NCBI GenBank assembly: GCA_937902395.1
Contig: CALGTV010000013.1
Location: 1-55,991, forward strand
DNA: 55,991 nucleotides
Direction of reading: 5' to 3'
Origin: an uncultured Ruminococcus sp.
Lineage (GTDB): Bacteria > Bacillota > Clostridia > Oscillospirales > Ruminococcaceae
A program made the translations under genes and the position numbers. How positions within the stretch are numbered: the first letter of the stretch is position 1; every line of letters begins with the position of its first letter. The notes under the pieces are model-generated. The model saw only the letters and a list, made by a program, of their open reading frames with translations, was not told where the DNA came from and searched no databases. Shown here piece after piece: positions 33,594 to 41,881 of the stretch.

Positions 33594-33762
33594 AGGGAGA
33601 AATCCTTAAAGATGGTGTTTCGCCACCGATGCACAAGTGCGAAGCTTTAAAGATGGTTTGTTCTTTCCGTTATAAAAAGAACAATGTTAAAGATGGTGTT
33701 TCGCCACCGATAAACAAGTGCGAAACTTTAAAGACAGGCGGGATTTTTTCTCGCCTTTTATT
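33594..33762 (+). ncRNA. type III antitoxin RNA (ToxI-like tandem repeats)
   Basis: Three tandem units each start TTAAAGATGGT, at 33606, 33647 and 33687, with periods of 41 and 40 bases; a fourth TTAAAGA at 33728 (41 bases on) leads into the terminator. Units 1 and 3 are almost identical (GTTTCGCCACCGAT, ACAAGTGCGAA); unit 2 diverges and instead has a 9-bp TTGTTCTTT/AAAGAACAA hairpin. In type III systems a repeat RNA is cut by the toxin into single units that fold as pseudoknots and inhibit it. A strong promoter precedes, and a ToxN-family gene follows after the terminator, as in known loci. Confidence 0.85.
33737..33762 (+). terminator. terminator between antitoxin repeats and toxN
   Basis: GGCGGGA (33737-33743) pairs with TCTCGCC (33749-33755; one G-T pair) around TTTTT and is followed by TTTTATTTT. 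In type III loci this hairpin limits read-through so the RNA exceeds the toxin message. Confidence 0.85.
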
Positions 33763-33782
33763 TTATTCTGAGGGGTGAATAT

Positions 33783-34340
33783 ATGCGGTTTTACACAATA
33801 GACAACAATTATGTCAAGCAATTATATCAAATAGATAGTGAAGTGTTTTTTGAACCTGTGAATTACGATACTAAACCATACATTGGAATAGTTATACAAA
33901 ATGGCAGCTATCCGTACTTTATACCCCTTACATCTGCAAAGCCCAAACATAAAAAATGGGCAAATGTAACTAAAACAAACTATTTGATATATGAAATGCT
34001 TCCGTCAGATTTCGAACCAATTCCTGCGAACTGGGTATATTCAATAAGCCAAAACGGCATAAAACATATTTTATCTGTTCTGGAAATAAAGAAAATGATA
34101 CCTGTTCCTTTACATTATTGCACACCTATTAACTTTTTACAAGTTGCTGACCTTGATTATCGTGCATTACTTCAAAAAGAGTATAGATTTTTAAAACCTT
34201 TGGACACTTCTATTCAGAAAAAAGCTAATGATATTTATAACAAACAAAAAGAAACAGGTGTAATAATTCCTTTTGCATGTAATTATGCAAAATTAGAAAA
34301 AGTATATCTTAATAATGTCAAAACTGCAATGACAGTTTAA
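33783..34340 (+). CDS. toxN: ToxN/AbiQ-family endoribonuclease toxin (type III TA)
   Basis: 185 residues behind GAGGGGTG. The N-terminus MRFYTIDNNYVKQLYQID, YIGIVIQ (33-39), FIPLTSAKPKHKKW (46-59), LEIKKMIPVP (~101-110) and the late IQKKANDIY and FACNYAKLEKVY follow the ToxN/AbiQ pattern. Thr50, Ser51 and Lys53 correspond to the active-site T-S-x-K of ToxN. The toxin is a sequence-specific RNase that cleaves its own antitoxin precursor and, when freed, cell and phage RNA; family members give abortive phage resistance. It is slightly longer than Pectobacterium ToxN owing to an insert at ~60-95. Very AT-rich compared with uvrC next door, which suggests transfer. Confidence 0.88.
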   Translation: MRFYTIDNNYVKQLYQIDSEVFFEPVNYDTKPYIGIVIQNGSYPYFIPLTSAKPKHKKWANVTKTNYLIYEMLPSDFEPIPANWVYSISQNGIKHILSVLEIKKMIPVPLHYCTPINFLQVADLDYRALLQKEYRFLKPLDTSIQKKANDIYNKQKETGVIIPFACNYAKLEKVYLNNVKTAMTV

Positions 34341-34435
34341 CAGACCGTGCTGATAGATGACAGTTTATTTTAATCACTCAACATTTCGGCGAATACCACA
34401 CGCCATACACAAAACAATTGAAAAAGGCTGAATTT

Positions 34436-36259
34436 ATGAACCCACGTTTACCGTATCTGAGGGAAAAAACCTCAAAATTAACTGCCTCCCCCGGTGTGTA
34501 TATAATGAAAAACCGTGAGGGTGGCATAATATACATCGGCAAGGCAAAAAATCTGAAAAAGCGGGTTACAAGCTATTTCAGGGAAAATCCCGACCATACG
34601 CCCAAGGTTGCGGCAATGGTTTCAAAAGTCAACGACTATGACTTCATTGTAACCGACAGCGAATTTGAAGCTCTTGTCCTTGAATGCAGTCTAATAAAAC
34701 AGCATAAACCGCGTTATAATATCCTGCTCAAAGATGACAAGGGATACTCATATATCCGCGTATCCGACGAGGAATACCCCCGTATCACCACGGAGAAGAA
34801 TACAACTGAAAAAGGGCGATATCTCGGACCTTACACAAGCTCATACATTACAAAAGAGGCTGTAAACGAGGCAAATCGGGTATTTATGCTCCCGACGTGC
34901 AGGAAGAAATTTCCTCAGGATTTCCGCAAGGAACGTCCTTGCCTCAATTACCACATCAAAAACTGCATGGGAGTATGCCGCGGCAGAATATCCGCCGAGG
35001 AATACCGCGGAATAATCGACGAAGCAGTGGAGTTCATACGCTCAGGCAGTGCCGCCTCCGTTGAGCGAATGGAAGCGGAAATGAACAAAGCCGCTGAGGA
35101 CCTTGAATTTGAAAAAGCCGCAATGCTTCGTGACCGTATCAGCGCCATAAAAAAAGCGTCTGAAAAGCAAAAAATGGTGGGAAGCGGCGTAGAATCCGCA
35201 GACGTTATCGGCATCGCTGAATACAACGGCGGAGTATATATATCCGTGCTGATGTATCGAGAAAACCGCCTTTATGACAAAGCTGTTTTTGATATGGAAA
35301 AATCCGATTCAGAGGAGGATATCCTCAGCACATTCATGGTACAGTTCTATCACGGCAGAAGCGATATTCCGCGGATTATAGCCGTTGACCACATGCCTGC
35401 GGAGGAAGAGCTCATACAGAAACTGCTGGAGAATCAGGCAAAAAAATCTGTAAAGATACACCAAGCCCAGAGAGGACGGCTTCTTGATTTGCTAAAGCTT
35501 GCTAAAAGCAATTCTGCCGAATATGCCGCGCTGAAAAGCAATCGGACGGGAAAAGAAGTAATCGCTCTTGAACAGCTTGCAAAATGTCTTGGATTAGCAA
35601 ATCCGCCGAAAATCATTGAAGCATACGATATTTCAAATCTTTCTTCGGAATCAATGGTTGCAGGAATGGTTGTATTTGAGGACGGCAGACCGCAGAAAAA
35701 GGCATACAAGAAATTCACCGTAAAGGAACAGCAATTCCAGAACGACTACGGCAGTATGCATGAGGTGCTGAAAAGACGTTTGCTTCATATCGTAAATCAG
35801 GAGGGTGATGAGTTTTTCACACGGAAACCCGACCTTATACTTCTCGACGGCGGAACAGGTCATGTACACGCTGTTGAACCTATACTGAAAGAACTGGGGC
35901 TTAATATTCCCCTTTTTGGCATGGTCAAGGACGACAAGCACCGCACACGCGCCATAGCAACAGGGGGCAGAGAGATACAAATAAATAATTTACAGGCGGC
36001 TTTCAATCTTGTGACGAAGATACAGGACGAAGTGCATCGTTTTTCCGTCAGCTTTATGCACTCCAAACACAAGAAAAAGACTTACAGTTCCGAATTGCTT
36101 ACGGTTAAGGGAATCGGCGAGAAAAAAGCGGCAAAGATACTAATGAAGTTCAAGACCCGTGATAATCTCAGGAGAGCTTCTGTTGAGGAATTGGCAGTAA
36201 CTGCCGGAATCAGTACAGAAACGGCAAAGGAACTGTGGGAAGTAATACAAAAGCTATAA
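34436..36259 (+). CDS. uvrC: excinuclease ABC subunit C
   Basis: The ATG at 34436 follows AAAAAGG; 607 residues. The GIY-YIG nuclease domain (SPGVYIMKNREGGIIYIGKAKNLKKRV), the UVR motif (MEAEMNKAAEDLEFEKAAMLRDRI), the RNase-H-like second nuclease region (EAYDISNLSSESMVAGMVVFEDG, LLDGGTGHVHA) and the C-terminal helix-hairpin-helix (LLTVKGIGEKKAAKILMKFK) are all present. It makes both incisions in nucleotide excision repair with UvrAB, which are not in the window. Confidence 0.97.
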   Translation: MNPRLPYLREKTSKLTASPGVYIMKNREGGIIYIGKAKNLKKRVTSYFRENPDHTPKVAAMVSKVNDYDFIVTDSEFEALVLECSLIKQHKPRYNILLKDDKGYSYIRVSDEEYPRITTEKNTTEKGRYLGPYTSSYITKEAVNEANRVFMLPTCRKKFPQDFRKERPCLNYHIKNCMGVCRGRISAEEYRGIIDEAVEFIRSGSAASVERMEAEMNKAAEDLEFEKAAMLRDRISAIKKASEKQKMVGSGVESADVIGIAEYNGGVYISVLMYRENRLYDKAVFDMEKSDSEEDILSTFMVQFYHGRSDIPRIIAVDHMPAEEELIQKLLENQAKKSVKIHQAQRGRLLDLLKLAKSNSAEYAALKSNRTGKEVIALEQLAKCLGLANPPKIIEAYDISNLSSESMVAGMVVFEDGRPQKKAYKKFTVKEQQFQNDYGSMHEVLKRRLLHIVNQEGDEFFTRKPDLILLDGGTGHVHAVEPILKELGLNIPLFGMVKDDKHRTRAIATGGREIQINNLQAAFNLVTKIQDEVHRFSVSFMHSKHKKKTYSSELLTVKGIGEKKAAKILMKFKTRDNLRRASVEELAVTAGISTETAKELWEVIQKL

Positions 36260-36296
36260 ATGTTGTCCCCTTTAGAATCCCATTTTTTATAGACCA

Positions 36297-36330
36297 AAAC
36301 AGCCGAGGAATTAATTTTCCTCGGCTGTTT
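36297..36330. terminator. bidirectional intrinsic terminator
   Basis: A 14-bp perfect stem AAACAGCCGAGGAA / TTCCTCGGCTGTTT with a 6-base loop separates the convergent uvrC and GH5 genes. Confidence 0.95.
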
Positions 36331-36336
36331 AATTAT

Positions 36337-38565
36337 TTATTTTTTAAGGGGAAGATCTGCAAGAGCAATAAGCTTAGCGTCAATCTTCTGGAGAATAATA
36401 GCGTCATCAGCAGTAACGCCTGCTTCGCCGTTTACATCAGCATTTGCAGCACCCTGAACAGAAAGTGCGTACTTATCTGCATTACCAAGTGCCTGAAGAA
36501 TAGCTGTAGCGTCAGCGATTGATACTCTGCCGTCGCAGTTAGCGTCACCGTAGATTGTTACAGTAACATCATCGGGAACATCAATAGGAGGAGCTGTAGT
36601 TGTTGTAGCAACAACCTCATCAGATTTTGTTGTAGTTGTTACAACAGGCTCTGTTGTTGTAGTTGTTACAGGATCTTCAACAGCGTCAGTCTTGAATTTG
36701 TATTCTGTCATTTCGCCGTTTTCGTCATCACACCACCAGATCTGAATCTGTGCGGATGTAACGCTTTCGGGAATTGTGCTGATATCAACATCAACAGTGA
36801 GTTTGCCGTCAGCACCGATTTTTCCGTCCCATTCAATATTTGTCCATTCGTCGCCCATGTAGCCAACGCAGCCGTTTGTTGTAGAACCTGCCTTACCCTC
36901 GATTGTGAAAGTAAGTGTAGCAGCGCCGTCTCTCTTGGAAAGGTCAACATTATACTTCTTTGTTGTATCCTCAGGGGGAGCTTCAATTTCGCCCTTACCC
37001 TCGCCGATAATAGCAATCTTAGTTACAGTTGTTGTGCTGTTTGTACGTACAAAGAGGTGAGCAATTTCGTCAACCTTATCTTCGCCCCAAGCAGCAGCAA
37101 TGTGCTTAGCGGAGTAGTATGCAATACCGTCCTTGTCGTCATAAGCCTTGATTTCTGTCCAGTTATCCCAGTCAGAATTTACAACTGCGATAACGGGCTG
37201 GTCGCCTGTATACTGAACAGCTACATCGCCATTCTCAAGCTCTTTCCATGTAGCGTTGAGACCGGGTGTGCAGTTACCGTCCTTAACAGAAGCGTCAAGC
37301 TCATGTGTATCATCGCTTACAATAAGACCTGAATCAATATCATCATGCTCAATTGTAGGAGACTTTCTTCCGCTGCCCCATACGATTGAATCGTCCTTGA
37401 GAACATCCATCATAGTATCAACAACAGTTTCAGAACCCTCGTACCATGTGAGGTTGCTTCTGTTGATGTAGCCATGAGCCTCACCGCCGTTGTTCTTTTC
37501 TACGTTGTTATCCCAAAGAACACAGGGAATACCCATTTCCTTAGTCTGTGAGATGTAAGCCTTAGCCCACTCTACACGAGCTTCTGTGTTTCCGAAGTTG
37601 GATGCGCTGAATTCGCCGAGAACAACAGGGATATCCTTATCGCCGAAAGTCTTTCTGATACCGTCGAGGATAGATGTAAGCTCAGTAGCATAAGCAGCTG
37701 TAAATGTGCTGTGGTCCTTAACTTCAGCGTTCATTGTGAAGTTGTAGGGTGAATATGCGTGTACAGATACAGCAACGAAATCATCATCGGGAACAACAAT
37801 TTTTGACATCATTGAAGTGTCGCTTGAAGCACAGTAGCCGGGCATCATAACAAGACGAGTGTCGTTGTTGTCGTCGCCAGTACCTCTGATAACTTCAAGA
37901 GCGTCAGCGTTAATCTTGTTGATTGTGTCAGTTTCTTCCTTTGTGGGACCCCACCATTCATGGTCTGTACCCTTAGCACGAGGCTCATTCATAGTCTCGA
38001 ATACAAGACGCTGGTCGTAGTCCTTGAAAGTTTCTGCAATCTGTTTCCAGAGTGAAGAAACATATCCTGTAAGTTCCTCATAATCTGCACCAAGAGTAGA
38101 ACGGTTTACATATGGTTCTTCGTGGTGGAGGTTGAGGATAACATACATATCCTGCTCGTAGCAGTAGTCAACGATTTCCTTTACACGTGCAAGCCATGCT
38201 TCATCAATCTTATAGCCGTTGCTCTTGTCAACGTGCTGGAACCATGTTACAGGAACACGGATTGTATTGAAGCCCTTAGCCTTTACAGCAGCGATAAGCT
38301 CAGGTGTTGTCTTGGGGTTGCCCCAGCATGTTTCAGCTTCAAGACCGCATGATTCAAGGGGCACATTATTCTTTGAAGGATAAGCGTCAAGAGTGTTACC
38401 TAAGTTCCAGCCTATCTGCATTGCCTCTGTAATCTCAAATGCAGTAAGCTGATCAGCAGCTTCGATTTCCATTGTAAATGGTGCAAAGTTAATACCTGCC
38501 GCAAGACAAGCCGCAGCAACGGCACCGCTTACAAAACGTGTGATTCTGGCTTTTTTAATAACCAT
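36337..38565 (-). CDS. cellulosomal GH5 endoglucanase with C-terminal dockerin
   Basis: The start at 38565 is set by GGGAGGTAATTAAA; 742 residues. Signal peptide ~1-37; GH5 barrel ~40-395 starting MQIGWNLGNTLDAYPS, as in the GH5_4 group, with acid/base Glu194 (MNEP) and nucleophile Glu318 (LGEFSASN). Two beta-rich modules follow (~410-535, GDVAVQYTGDQPVIAVVNSDWDNW; ~545-640, TLTFTIEGKAGSTTNGC), likely carbohydrate-binding. A Thr-rich linker precedes a type I dockerin (~672-740) with two calcium-loop repeats, GDANCDGRVSIADATAI and ADVNGEAGVTADDAIIL. It is secreted and should join a cellulosome to cleave beta-1,4-glucans. A dyad lies in its promoter. Confidence 0.93.
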   Translation of the reverse strand: MVIKKARITRFVSGAVAAACLAAGINFAPFTMEIEAADQLTAFEITEAMQIGWNLGNTLDAYPSKNNVPLESCGLEAETCWGNPKTTPELIAAVKAKGFNTIRVPVTWFQHVDKSNGYKIDEAWLARVKEIVDYCYEQDMYVILNLHHEEPYVNRSTLGADYEELTGYVSSLWKQIAETFKDYDQRLVFETMNEPRAKGTDHEWWGPTKEETDTINKINADALEVIRGTGDDNNDTRLVMMPGYCASSDTSMMSKIVVPDDDFVAVSVHAYSPYNFTMNAEVKDHSTFTAAYATELTSILDGIRKTFGDKDIPVVLGEFSASNFGNTEARVEWAKAYISQTKEMGIPCVLWDNNVEKNNGGEAHGYINRSNLTWYEGSETVVDTMMDVLKDDSIVWGSGRKSPTIEHDDIDSGLIVSDDTHELDASVKDGNCTPGLNATWKELENGDVAVQYTGDQPVIAVVNSDWDNWTEIKAYDDKDGIAYYSAKHIAAAWGEDKVDEIAHLFVRTNSTTTVTKIAIIGEGKGEIEAPPEDTTKKYNVDLSKRDGAATLTFTIEGKAGSTTNGCVGYMGDEWTNIEWDGKIGADGKLTVDVDISTIPESVTSAQIQIWWCDDENGEMTEYKFKTDAVEDPVTTTTTEPVVTTTTKSDEVVATTTTAPPIDVPDDVTVTIYGDANCDGRVSIADATAILQALGNADKYALSVQGAANADVNGEAGVTADDAIILQKIDAKLIALADLPLKK

Positions 38566-38637
38566 TTTAATTACCTCCCAAAATGATTTTTTCATAGCAG
38601 AACAGATTCAGTGCAGTTAATCTTATCCGCTATCTTA

Positions 38638-38666
38638 ATTTTAGCACATTGCTAAAAAAAGGTCAA
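38638..38666 (-). promoter_or_regulatory. GH5 promoter with TTTTAGCA dyad
   Basis: On the minus strand TTGACC (38666-38661), 17 bases, TAAAAT (38643-38638). The spacer holds an 8-bp perfect inverted repeat TTTTAGCA-CAT-TGCTAAAA (38639-38657), well placed for a repressor. The leader to the start codon is ~70 bases. Confidence 0.7.
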
Positions 38667-38751
38667 GAGGTTTTGTTATTATTGCTGTAGAATTTTTTGC
38701 TTAAAATTTAGCTAAACTGCATAATTAAAAACTTAATTAATTCAAATCAGG

Positions 38752-40164
38752 TTAAGATTTCTCGCTGAGATACGTTCCAAGGCGGCTATTTAGCACATTT
38801 GCGGCTTCCTCAGCAGACCTGTCACCATTTAGTGCGCATTCAACTTCTTCATCAATGATATTCTGCAAATCCCAGTTGTAAAAATATGGGTTGGCAGGAA
38901 CGCTTAGAATATAATCATAAAGCATATCCTTGTATTCCTGAGTGATAAATTCTTCCTCTCCATAGTTGTTCCAGTTCCACATAAAACCATTATTTATGGA
39001 GTTATTGTAATCATCGGAACGGTCATAGTCACGCTGTAACTGCTCCCACAAAACAGGCACGCCGCGAGTGCCGTCGCTCATATATGTTTCAAGCTTTTTC
39101 TGGTGCTTGATTATTGCGGATAAAAGCTTCCATGCGGCATCTTTATTACTGCTGTGTTCAGTTATGGCATAAAGGGGATTTGCTGACTGTACATAAGCAC
39201 CCACACCATTTTCAGAGGGATATCCCACAAAGGTTATATCCTCTTTGTTGAAAAAGCCATATGTATGCTGTCCAAGCGCTGAATCAAAGCCGTTTATGCT
39301 CAGGGGGAATACAAGCTGTGTGTCATTAAGTCCCCTTGTCTGCTGGTCGTTGTGATAGTCGTTTATAGCAGTGTCATTCATATGTTCAAAATCTGGGGGA
39401 GGTATAACATCAACGGGATTATCAATGCAAAATTGCAGTGTATTGCTGAATGTTTCGTTGAAATCACAGGTGCTATTTCTCTTGTCAACAGAGCCTAATC
39501 CCATAACTTTCAGCATATAATCCGCAAGGTCGGTTTCTGATGTGCGCTCATAGAAATCCATTTGTCCCTTGTATTTTTCATAAAAGCTTATAGCTTCATC
39601 TGATGTCCAGTTTTCGTACTCTTTTGGGATAAATTTCGTTTTCGCTATAGCGGTGTATATGTAGTAGCTTTCCATAATGGCAGGTAATTTTCCCTCAATT
39701 TCAAGTCCCTCTAAAACGCATGGGAGAAAATCCTCTCGTTTTAGTTCGTCGTTCTTATCCATAAGAGGATAAAGGTCGGTAAGTACACCTTTATTGCCGA
39801 GATTCTGCATATCAGCCACGTTTGTACAGATAATATCGGGGGCTTCTCCAGAAATAAGCGCAGTGTTAAGCTGATTATTGATTGCGGCATAATATGCATT
39901 TTGCGATTCTTTTGTGGAATAATCGGCTTCAATTCCTGCGGCATAATTCACCACTTTGATTTCCATATCTTGCGGTTTGTTGAGGTGGTCGTTGAAAAGA
40001 GGTTCGGAATATCCGAAAGTTCCTACTGTTATAACAGGCTTTCCCTCCTCGTTGTATACGGCTTCATTCATGGGCGGTGAGGGTTCTTTTTTGCCGTCCG
40101 AACTGCATGATACCGCAGAACACAGGGCAATAAAGGCAGTTAAAAATGATATTGATTTTTTCAT
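38752..40164 (-). CDS. extracellular solute-binding lipoprotein, family 1 (sugar type)
   Basis: 470 residues. A lipoprotein signal ends AVSCSS; ITVGTFGYSEPLFNDHL begins the first lobe, NQLNTALISGEAPDIICTNVADMQNLGNKGVLTDLYPLMDKN is the classic SBP_bac_1 motif, and NPLYAITEHSSNKDAAWKLLSAIIKHQ the hinge-side helix. The family delivers sugars or oligosaccharides to ABC permeases, but no permease is adjacent. AGGAGG precedes the ATG at 40164. Its promoter shares a TTAGCA/TGCTAA dyad with the GH5 gene, so it may deliver or sense cellulose-derived sugars. Confidence 0.88.
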   Translation of the reverse strand: MKKSISFLTAFIALCSAVSCSSDGKKEPSPPMNEAVYNEEGKPVITVGTFGYSEPLFNDHLNKPQDMEIKVVNYAAGIEADYSTKESQNAYYAAINNQLNTALISGEAPDIICTNVADMQNLGNKGVLTDLYPLMDKNDELKREDFLPCVLEGLEIEGKLPAIMESYYIYTAIAKTKFIPKEYENWTSDEAISFYEKYKGQMDFYERTSETDLADYMLKVMGLGSVDKRNSTCDFNETFSNTLQFCIDNPVDVIPPPDFEHMNDTAINDYHNDQQTRGLNDTQLVFPLSINGFDSALGQHTYGFFNKEDITFVGYPSENGVGAYVQSANPLYAITEHSSNKDAAWKLLSAIIKHQKKLETYMSDGTRGVPVLWEQLQRDYDRSDDYNNSINNGFMWNWNNYGEEEFITQEYKDMLYDYILSVPANPYFYNWDLQNIIDEEVECALNGDRSAEEAANVLNSRLGTYLSEKS

Positions 40165-40277
40165 GTGATTTCCTCCTTTTCGGAAGTAATTTGCAACGTT
40201 TCTTAAACGTTCTATATTACAGTGTATTTAAAGGGGGAAAAAGACGAAAAATTTTTCATTTTTGTAGGAATAACCTG

Positions 40278-40307
40278 TTAGCATATGCTAAATTCGTGCA
40301 TTTTCAA
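40278..40307 (-). promoter_or_regulatory. promoter with TTAGCATATGCTAA dyad upstream of the sugar-binding lipoprotein
   Basis: On the minus strand TTGAAA (40307-40302), 16 bases, TATGCT (40285-40280). A 14-bp perfect palindrome, TTAGCATATGCTAA (40278-40291), covers the -10. The half-site is the same as in the GH5 promoter. The -10 match is weak, so the dyad is surer than the promoter. The leader is ~110 bases. Confidence 0.5.
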
Positions 40308-40438
40308 CAACGAGAAGCCTTTGACATTTTTTTGCCGTCCATTAATATAGTGGCATTTAAGATGCAATTTGTTTCATCAAAAATTAAGTTTGTAGGAATG
40401 CACAATAAAACCACAAAGTATTTGTATATAATAACTAA

Positions 40439-40596
40439 TACCAATCCCTGAAACAACAGTAGGCAAATCTAATGGCATAAATGCCGTATGTCATCGTTGG
40501 ACTTCCTCACCATACGACAGTATGCTTTCGTCGTCCGCCTTGACATACATCATTTCTGCTCATCATCTTTGTCTACTAACATTTTAGGGATTAGTA
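40439..40596 (+). mobile_element. MITE-like element, copy 2 (158 bp)
   Basis: Same length and orientation as the copy at 3864-4021 and nearly identical, with a few substitutions (for example AGTAGGC for AGTAGAC, and AGGGATTAGTA at the right end). TAA flanks both ends (40436-40438 and 40597-40599). It lies in the 670-base gap between the divergent sugar-binding lipoprotein and VanY-like genes. Small ORFs that cross it are chance. Confidence 0.9.
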
Positions 40597-40630
40597 TAAA
40601 AAAACTCCCCAAAACAAAATATCTTTCAAA

Positions 40631-40680
40631 AATAGCCGCACAGAAACAACGATTCTATGTTGTTCTCCTGTGTGGCTATT
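40631..40680. other. long imperfect hairpin, possible terminator remnant
   Basis: AATAGCCGCACAG (40631-40643) can pair with CTGTGTGGCTATT (40668-40680) and an inner AACAAC/GTTGTT extends the stem. No gene ends next to it in either direction, so it may be left from a lost gene or serve as an insulator. Confidence 0.45.
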
Positions 40681-40742
40681 TCTATTATACCGAGTTTCTT
40701 ACAGCGCCCTTATTGATTCTTTTGTGAAATTTTAAAAATCCC

Positions 40743-40771
40743 TTTACATATGGTAATAATTGTGATATAAT
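40743..40771 (+). promoter_or_regulatory. sigma-A promoter of the VanY-like gene
   Basis: TTTACA (40743-40748), 17 bases, extended -10 TGATATAAT ending at 40771. Confidence 0.75.
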
Positions 40772-40834
40772 TAAAAAGCGGTAAAATAACCGCAGGAGAA
40801 ATAAAAACAAAGACAAAAGACAAGGAGAAAATTT

Positions 40835-41866
40835 ATGTCAAGAGGAGATAACAGACGTGGACAAAAAAAATATCGTGTAAGATATGACAGAATTGTTGTG
40901 CTTGCACTTGTTATTATCACAATTGCAGTACTCATCTCATCATGTGTAAACGGTATAAGGGGCAAGAAAAATATAGGTTCTGTTCCGGAGCTTTCAAAAA
41001 ATATCACAACTGCTGCAAAAAATACACAAACAACTACTGAGGCTGCAGAAACAGAAGCAAATCCGCAGAATTCCGAAAAAACAACAGAAACTGCAACAAC
41101 TGCTGCAGGCTCAACAGTTTCCGTTGCGTCCGATGACGTTCACAAGGGAGACCTCATACTTGTAAACGCTGATTACGAGTACACATTCCCAGAGGGCGAT
41201 ATCGAGCCTATCACAATTATAGAAAATAAAAATGACTTCTATGATGCAGGCGACTATGTTACAAAGCTTGACAAGGAAGTTGTAATTCAGCTTAATGCAC
41301 TTATGGAGGCTTATGCCGTTTCAAAGAATACAGATGATACAGATATATTCGTTCAGGACGGCTTCAGAACATACGATGAGCAGGTAGTCCGCCATAGCAC
41401 CGGAAAGTCCAAAACCTTTGAAGCAGGACATGTTGACTATCACACAGGAAGAACTTTTGATATGTTCCTTATGGACAGCACGAGCAGTTCGGGATATGCT
41501 TACTTTACTGCTGACGAATGGTTTAACCAGAATGCAGGCAGCTACGGATTTATTTTAAGATATCCCGAGGGCAAAAAGGAGAAAACCGGCGAAAACCCAA
41601 GATGCTATACATACCGCTATGTAGGAATACCTCACGCTTCATATATTAACTTTAATCAGCTTTGTCTTGAGGAGTATATTGAGGAAGTAAAGAGACATAC
41701 TAACGATAATCCACTTGAAATAACAGCAGGCGGCAATACTTATAATGTGTACTATGTTCCTGCGGAAGAAAGCGGAAATACCGATGTTCCTGTTCCTGAT
41801 GACAAGCCGTATACAATCTCAGGCTGTAATGCAGGCGGATTCATTGTAACTGTAACAATAAGCTGA
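40835..41866 (+). CDS. VanY-like (M15B) protein with altered zinc site
   Basis: 343 residues: a basic N-terminus, one membrane anchor (~24-42), a Thr/Glu/Ala-rich linker (~58-95), and a D,D-carboxypeptidase-type domain (~100-290) with LNALMEAYAV, FVQDGFRTYDEQ, GSYGFILRYPEGKKEKTG and YRYVGIPHASYI. The family's SEHQTGLAFD reads VDYHTGRTFD, so the first zinc His aligns with Tyr, and EPWHFRYVG reads RCYTYRYVG, so the catalytic Glu and last zinc His are missing. It may bind wall peptides without cleaving them, unless the neighbouring His residues take over. An extra ~60-residue C-terminal beta domain follows. It is probably co-transcribed with the next gene, 15 bases on. Confidence 0.78.
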   Translation: MSRGDNRRGQKKYRVRYDRIVVLALVIITIAVLISSCVNGIRGKKNIGSVPELSKNITTAAKNTQTTTEAAETEANPQNSEKTTETATTAAGSTVSVASDDVHKGDLILVNADYEYTFPEGDIEPITIIENKNDFYDAGDYVTKLDKEVVIQLNALMEAYAVSKNTDDTDIFVQDGFRTYDEQVVRHSTGKSKTFEAGHVDYHTGRTFDMFLMDSTSSSGYAYFTADEWFNQNAGSYGFILRYPEGKKEKTGENPRCYTYRYVGIPHASYINFNQLCLEEYIEEVKRHTNDNPLEITAGGNTYNVYYVPAEESGNTDVPVPDDKPYTISGCNAGGFIVTVTIS

Positions 41867-41881
41867 TAAACGGAGACAAAA

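Noticed and set aside
33606..33735. Tandem repeats as a CRISPR array
   Set aside because: The units are contiguous ~41-base repeats with no unique spacers, followed by a terminator and a ToxN-type gene; no cas genes are present.
40146..40727. Plus-strand ORFs of about 100 and 79 codons around MITE copy 2
   Set aside because: They cross the minus-strand promoter region and the mobile element, have no ribosome sites and no family resemblance.
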